From: Chromera velia
Taxonomy: Eukaryota; Sar; Chromeraceae
Length of the DNA stretch: 35,812 nucleotides
Direction: 5' to 3'
NCBI GenBank assembly: GCA_018398765.1
Contig: JAHBMJ010001087.1
Span: 1 to 35,812 of the forward strand
The translations under genes were made by a program, and so were the position numbers. The notes under the pieces are model-generated. The model was not told the DNA's origin, did not search any database, and saw nothing but the letters and a program-made list of their open reading frames with translations. Shown piece by piece: positions 30,647 to 35,812 of this stretch; the first letter of the stretch is position 1; each line of letters begins with the position of its first letter.

Positions 30647-31199
30647 GTTAATACTGGTATTGGCAGGTTCAAGCAGGTTTCAAAAGATGATAACGTTAAA
30701 ATGAAGGTTCTATAACCTTGTGTCCGAACCTTCATTGGCAACGACCCCTAAACCTACCCTTAACCTAATATAACCTTGCCGAACCAAAGATTCTACATGT
30801 GATTATGTGTTTAAATGACTTTTTAGCAAAATTAGGCTAGGAATCTATTTTAAAAAATGTCTAAAAACTGTTTTTTTGTAAAGTTTTTTACTATAAAACC
30901 TAGTACATCTCCATCAAAGTGAAATACCCTAAGCTAGCTAGAAGTATACTGAAACTATAGTATGACCGAGTATGACACAATTCAAATTGTGATACAATAC
31001 CCTATATACTAGTACCCGGGGTCCGGTAACATAAATAATTCTGTCACAATAGGTATGATAAAATAGTTTGAATAACTTAAGTGTGATAAAATTATTAGAT
31101 AAAAATTCAAGTGATCCCAGACTTTCAAAGGGACTTAAAGTCTTCACAATCGTGGAAGTTTAGACTGTTCTTCTATATTTACTCACCTTAGCACTTACC

Positions 31200-31274
31200 T
31201 TACTCACTCACTCACCTCAGTCATTCACTCATCCACTCACTCACTTACTCACTCACTCACTCAATCACTCACTG
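31200..31274. repeat. (CACT)n imperfect tetranucleotide repeat, short array
   Basis: About 75 bases of CACT/CATT units, the same repeat type as the long array at 32139-32554. Confidence 0.9.
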
Positions 31275-31316
31275 AAACCAAGAGAGGAGACGATAAGTTG
31301 TAGAGGTCTTGGTCTA

Positions 31317-31517
31317 AAGTAGTTTCCAAAAGAAACTACTTGTAAGAGGTTGGAGTCATTTCCAAAGGAAACTACTTATATAGAAGCACTTAGTCTAGAA
31401 GTAGTTTCCAAGAGAAACTACTTGTGAGAGATCGATAGTTAGAAGTAGTTTCCAAAGGAAACTACTTGTAAGAGCTTGATGGTCAGAATACTTAGTAGTT
31501 TCTAACGGAAACTATTT
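31317..31517. repeat. Array of five short palindromes (hairpin repeat)
   Basis: Arms AAGTAGTTTC and GAAACTACTT flank a 3-5 base loop. Copies at 31317-31341 and 31399-31423 have perfect 10-bp arms. The copy at 31443-31467 has perfect 11-bp arms with loop AAA. Copies near 31354-31376 and 31494-31517 are degraded. Spacing is roughly 40-50 bases, with flanks such as TGTAAGAG conserved. Lone half-arms (GGAAACTAC) continue to about 31735. Confidence 0.85.
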
Positions 31518-31991
31518 GTAAGAGGGTCTTTTGGAAATTACTTGTTATGGAGCTATAAAGCCTTCCAGAAGAGGAACAGGAGGTTAGAAATCCTTACCGG
31601 AGACAACGGACGTCTGAAGTTCTTAGATTGTCTTCTTAGAGGTTGTTATGTATGGAGGTACGTGGAAACTACTTCTGAGAGTGACTGGTCAGGAGGTCCT
31701 TGTTGGAAACTCCTTACTAGTTGGAAACTACTTAAGAAGTAGAAGGTTGTTTTTGCTCAAAGGTTCGCTTTCAAGGAGGTTTTTTAATGACAATCCAAGC
31801 GCCACTTTTTGGTTGGTCCATTTTCGGAGAAGTTTGGGCTCTCGTGGAAGACTTACAATTTTCTGAGTCTTCCAATAGTCTTTCGGTTTATACTACAGTC
31901 CATCATTTTATGATACAGGCCATCATTGTTGTTTTGGCACAGCTACAGGACAGAATTTTGTAGTTTTAGCACCTTTTATATGACAGGAAAA

Positions 31992-32069
31992 AGAGAGGTG
32001 ACCGGGGATTGAACCCAAAACCTTCTGATGATAGTCTTAACCACTATAACATGCATACTAGGCCACTTG
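31992..32069 (-). repeat. tRNA-like Pol III element, copy 2
   Basis: On the minus strand it carries AAGTGGCCTAGT, an AGACTATCAT block, a perfect B-box GGTTCAATCCC (32015-32005) and GGTCACCT. All of these occur in the same order in the element at 27612-27703, with a deletion in the middle. The terminal AGTGGCC and GGTCACC can pair with one mismatch. Confidence 0.5.
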
Positions 32070-32138
32070 CCCATTTTTATTTAGCTTAGTCTTCCTGACT
32101 CTTTGGTTCTTTTTAGCTTTAAAAGTTTGACAGAACAC

Positions 32139-32554
32139 TGACTCATTCGCTCACTCACTCACTCACTCACTTATAATTACTCACTCACTCACTCACCTAC
32201 CCCACTCACGCACTCACTCACTCACTCACTCATTCACTCACTTACCTATCCCACTCACGCACTCACTCACTCACTCATTCACTCACTCACTCACCCACTC
32301 ATTCAATCATTCACTCACTCATTCACTTACTCACTCACTTACTCACTTAGTCATTCACTCACTCACTTACTCACTCACTCACTCACTCACTCACTCACTC
32401 ACTCACCTGACTCACTCACTCACTCATTCACTCATTCACTTACTTACCTCACTCACTCACTCACTCACCCACTCACTCACTCACTCACTCACTCACTCTG
32501 AGTCATTCACTTACTTACCTCCTAGCTTACCTCACTTATTCAGTCACTCACTCA
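32139..32554. repeat. (CACT)n long imperfect tetranucleotide array
   Basis: About 415 bases of CACT units with CATT, CACC, CTTA and CACG variants. One strand is almost free of G. Confidence 0.95.
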
Positions 32555-32844
32555 TGAACAAACGAACGACGTACCAAATATATACCCCACGACGTGTGTC
32601 AAGCCACGCCAAACACCGTAAACACGCAATCTACAACTATTTTTTTCATATATAAGTGTGATTTAATTGAATCAATCAAAAGTTCTTATTCTTAAAATCA
32701 TAATTATTGTGTCACAAATCATTGTGACACAAAAAGTTTTAGAAATTCTTATTGTGACACACTATAGTTCCAGTGTATAGCTAGAAGACTACTAGGAAGG
32801 CTAGACCCTAGTCTAAATCCTAGTATTATCTGAGTTTTATTATT

Positions 32845-32931
32845 TTACCTCAAATCTAGTCCTCGATCACATTAAATATTTCAGCTTGAAGTTCAGCTAC
32901 TTAAATCAAATTAAATCAAACGTGGTCACTA
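32845..32931. mobile_element. Right-end relic of a second hAT-like element
   Basis: Blocks CCTCAAATCTAG, AGCTTGAAG and AAATCAAACGTGGTCACTA match the right end of the element at 28402-29621 in the same order. No matching left end or target duplication is visible in the window. Confidence 0.55.
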
Positions 32932-33694
32932 TGTACATGCATATACGGATATAATACTATATATTAATAATTCTTTGACTTCAGATTCCGATTAAAAATT
33001 GAAAAACTGGGTTTCTACCCCCAAGTTTAGAAGAATTATATAAGAATTGATTGTTGATTCGTTGATTGGGGTGGTTAAATTACTATACATATAGTACACC
33101 TAGCAATGAACTGATTCGGTAAACTCAAAAAGCTGAGTGATATTGCATGACCTCTAGTCTGACGCAGTGACCTGCAGACTGCAATCAATGCCAGTCATAT
33201 ATGACAAAGCAAAATGAATTTACGCGACGTACAAGACTAATCCCCAATTAAGCTCATATCACAATATGAACTTGAAATACGTTTTCATGCTTGGCGTAGG
33301 TTTCATTTGAAAGCAACTTGATTTAATTAGCATGACCGATCGATCACTTGTTCAGTCAACCGACCAGCTGCCAGACCAAGACCGGCGAGACGTTCTCTTT
33401 CCTCTGCTCTGATTAATAGAGAGAAAGAAACCAGTCCAAGTCGAGAGCGAACTTCAAGGATCGAAAGACTCCCTTTGGGCATTATATCAAATGAAGCATG
33501 AAAAACAATCAAGTCAATTGCGATCATGCATATTTATAAAAACCAGCGAGGTGTGACGGATGACGTTATTGAGATAAAGACTGCCTGCGCAGTGAAGGCA
33601 GAATCAGACAAAAAGCTATGATGGCTAATCATTGATTCATTTTCCTAAAAAAATGTAAATAAAATGAATTTTATTACTATAAATTGAATCATAA

Positions 33695-33743
<49 letters not shown>
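33695..33743. repeat. (TG)n(TA)n microsatellite
   Basis: About eight TG units passing directly into about sixteen TA units. Confidence 0.95.
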
Positions 33744-33746
<3 letters not shown>

Positions 33747-33760
33747 TTTGAATATATGTG

Positions 33761-33796
33761 CCGCCCAGGAGCTTAGCGCTCCAACTGGGCCCGGTT
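33761..33796. other. Small nested hairpin
   Basis: CCCAG and CTGGG flank an inner GGAGC/GCTCC stem with loop TTAGC. The reverse complement (CCCAGTTGGAGCGC) recalls a tRNA D-arm, but no B-box follows. It might be a truncated tRNA-derived element. Confidence 0.25.
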
Positions 33797-34031
33797 AGAC
33801 ATCCTCTAGCTGACTGACTGGCTGACTATAAATAATCTGTGTTGAAAAGCAATCTTCAATCTTTAAATCTATTTAAGTCTGGTCATCTTACAATCACCTT
33901 GACTTAATTTGATATAGATCACTAAGACTTTTACCGGCCACTGGCGCTAGCCTGAGCACTGGCACACATTACATTGCGCAGGACGCAATTGCATACTACG
34001 CAATTCATGATTCATGAAGGCACGGTACGAG

Positions 34032-34754
34032 TTACCGACGCCCCTTCCGTCCTCCACCTCCTCCAGAAGACGGCCCAAAGGACCCCCCTCCTTTCGGCTT
34101 CATCTTCCTACGGAGCAGGACCGCGCCCTTCCTCTCGACCACCTGGCCCTCCTTTCCCATTCTGAAGACCTCCTTCACCTGTCGCTTCTTTGCGATCTCC
34201 TTGGCAACTCGCCTGCAGTAAATTAACAAGCGTGTCAGAAGTTTGATCTCTTGCGCATGCGCACAGGGTATGACAGCAATAGGTACAGCGATAGTAAAAA
34301 ATGCAAGACCTTTCGTCCGTGAGTTCCATTTGAGGCGCCTCCCTCCCGTGAAGGGAAGCAATGCGACCGTTCATTTGCCCAGATTCGATTGATGATGGAT
34401 GGAATGGGTGTTGGGACACAGACAGGTGCAAATGGGAGAAAGAAAAAACGTCAGAACAAAGAAAAAAGAAAGAAAGAAAGAGACAAACGGAAAGACAAAT
34501 GGATAGACTGTATGTTTCTTCTTCTCCCTTCTTTTCTTCATGTACACAATAGACAAAAAGAAAGGAAGAACAAAGACAAAAGAACAGAACAAACAATCGA
34601 AGAACGTGGACAGGGGGCCTGAAAGGTAAGAGTGAAGCGCCCCTTGCCTCTCCACCTCCCGACAGACTTTCACGTGATCACTGGTTCCACGCGCTACTCC
34701 TCTGCTGCTTCCACTCGAAGACGAGTGTGTGTGCCTGTGTGTGCATAAGTGTGC

Positions 34755-34791
<37 letters not shown>

Positions 34792-35723
34792 TGAGTGAGT
34801 GTCTGTATGTGTCAGTGTGTGTGTGTGTGTGTGTGTGTGTGTCTGTGCTGTGGTATGTGGGGTTGGGGGGTAAGAAAAAAGTGTGTATGAGTAACTCTTC
34901 AATTCTGCTGCTGACTTCTTTTTTCGTTGAGCTTCCAGCAGTGATGAGTTTCCTGTGAGTCTCTGAACGCCCAGAATTTTGTCCTCATCTTTCATCTCCT
35001 GTCTCTGCTCTCCCAATTTCTTCTTTCTCTCCATCAACATGTTATACGGCATCTTCTCTGATCGGTCGACCTGCAGAAATGAACATTCATCCATTCAGTC
35101 GAACAAAACAGACGGACGGAGAGGCATAGAAATGGACATGCAGACAATCACTTGCTGCCTCAGCCAGACTGCCGAGGCATGAGCTAAATGCCGGCCTGCC
35201 ACTCGGACCCGAGAGGGTGTACTGGATTTTTCTCTTCAGAGACGAAACTGCCCTGGCTTGGGCTGCATGCCTCTCTTGCAGGCAGAGGGAGGATTGTCAG
35301 GCCCTACGAAAGAGCTTAAACCCCTCGCAAAGGCAAACAGAGTCTTCTCTCTATGTTCCCCCCCCTTCGTAAAAGCTGCACTTCTTCCTCTTTCCACAGC
35401 GCAATCGGTGAAGAAGCTAAGATCCACTCCAAAACAGCCAGAGTCCCTACCTTGCGTGCACTCTTGCATCCATAGATCTTACCTCGACATCTGAACACAA
35501 AAGCCCGTTCCATCAACGCTGAATGGAGCAGACGTTTGCATGATCACGCTGTGATTACACGACTCACATCCACACACAGATGATCGCTCAGCCACCCCAG
35601 CTTTCCCGAGTGCAGGAACGCCCACACATCAATTCACACGCTTACCTTCGCACCGAGCGCCTTCAGCCTATTGTCCTCGAGTCGCTTTCTTTGTCCCTTC
35701 TCCAGGTGGGGAAGCACTGTTTT
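34032..35723 (-). CDS. DUF4602/C1orf131-like nucleolar protein, partial (5' end outside window), 3 exons seen
   Basis: Inferred exons are 35723-35646, 35070-34916 and 34212-34032, with donors GTAAGC and GTCAGC, acceptors GCGAAAG, TGCAG and TGCAG, and phases 0 and 2. The reading goes from KTVLPHLEKGQRKRLEDNRL through KALGAK, joined to VDRSEKMPYNMLMERKKK, then a lysine-rich helix (RVAKEIAKKRQVKEVFRMGK), ERKGAVLLRRKMKPK and a Gly/Lys/Arg-rich tail (GPSSGGGGGRKGRR). The L-G-A-K, K-M-P-Y-N pattern followed by basic helices resembles DUF4602 (human C1orf131, a small-subunit processome component). This is from motif memory, not a search. Basic composition and the GGGG-RK tail fit the nucleolus. More exons must lie to the right. 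Confidence 0.5.
34749..34846. repeat. (GT)n and GAGT repeats in an intron of gene 6
   Basis: Two GT runs separated by GAGT units and a TCTGTATGTGTCA joint, inside the intron 34915-34213. Confidence 0.9.
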
Positions 35724-35735
35724 CTTTCGCACGAG

Positions 35736-35751
35736 CGAGAGAGAGAGAGAG

Positions 35752-35789
<38 letters not shown>

Positions 35790-35812
35790 AGAGAGAGAGA
35801 GAGAGAGAGAAA
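35736..35812. repeat. (GA)n microsatellite at the right edge
   Basis: GA units interrupted by two GACAAGA motifs. On the minus strand it is the pyrimidine tract preceding the acceptor at 35724. The window ends inside it. Confidence 0.9.

Larger units (their letters stand above)
26514..34031. other. AT-rich, transposon- and repeat-rich intergenic block
   Basis: About 7.5 kb without a supportable host gene. Its listed contents are microsatellites, a 39-bp tandem repeat, two tRNA-like elements, a hAT-like element, a relic of a related element, a palindrome array and long CACT repeats. Stretches at about 26870-27140, 27780-28380 and 32560-33690 show nothing beyond AT-rich sequence. Confidence 0.7.

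Noticed and set aside
31992..32069. A functional tRNA gene
   Set aside because: The B-box is perfect and the ends pair, but I could not place a proper D-arm and anticodon arm, and a related deleted copy exists.
31200..32554. CRISPR-like array
   Set aside because: The palindromes and CACT units are not separated by unique spacers of constant length, and the DNA is eukaryotic nuclear.

Overview
This is nuclear eukaryotic DNA. Genes are split by GT-AG introns, several proteins are low-complexity, microsatellites are abundant, and two predicted proteins begin with a signal peptide whose likely cleavage site is followed by phenylalanine (VSA|FQL, TRA|FAF). That is the bipartite leader typical of complex red-derived plastids. 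An alveolate or stramenopile alga fits best. Chromera velia is my best guess, but it is a guess from style and not from a database match. One N sits at 2050.

Layout. Six protein genes can be reconstructed by joining exons where splice sites and reading frame agree. (1) 302-3103, plus: a putative plastid-targeted protein of about 362 aa in four exons, with a large TTTC/TTCC/TTCG microsatellite in intron 2. (2) 13509-5649, minus: a 14-exon gene for a secreted, histidine-rich, probably GPI-anchored protein of about 1045 aa, in which all 13 inferred introns are phase 1. (3) 14327-16341, plus: a putative plastid DUF4239 (bestrophin-like) membrane protein of 389 aa in two exons. (4) 17345-19876, plus: an intronless 843-aa Major Facilitator transporter. 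(5) 24948-26513, plus: an intronless 521-aa secreted protein of unknown family. (6) 35723-34032, minus: three exons of a lysine-rich nucleolar-type protein resembling DUF4602/C1orf131, whose 5' end lies beyond the window.

Between genes lie AT-rich, repeat-rich stretches: 3104-5648, about 16380-16860, about 23800-24600 and 26514-34031. The last is a transposon graveyard. It holds a 1.2-kb hAT-like element with 8-bp target duplications, the right end of a related element, two tRNA-like Pol III elements, a 39-bp tandem repeat, an array of palindromes built on AAGTAGTTTC/GAAACTACTT, and long CACT repeats. Some short peptide fragments look like transposon debris.

How the genes relate. There is no operon. 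Genes 2 and 3 diverge from a shared region of about 0.8 kb. Genes 3 and 4 are in tandem. Genes 1 and 2 converge, as do 5 and 6. Two genes point to the plastid, one to the cell surface, one to secretion, one to a membrane transporter and one to the nucleolus, so nothing in the sequence ties them into one pathway. The most unusual items are the all-phase-1 histidine-rich surface gene, the palindrome array, the intact-ended hAT element and the density of TGCATGCA palindromes outside coding exons.
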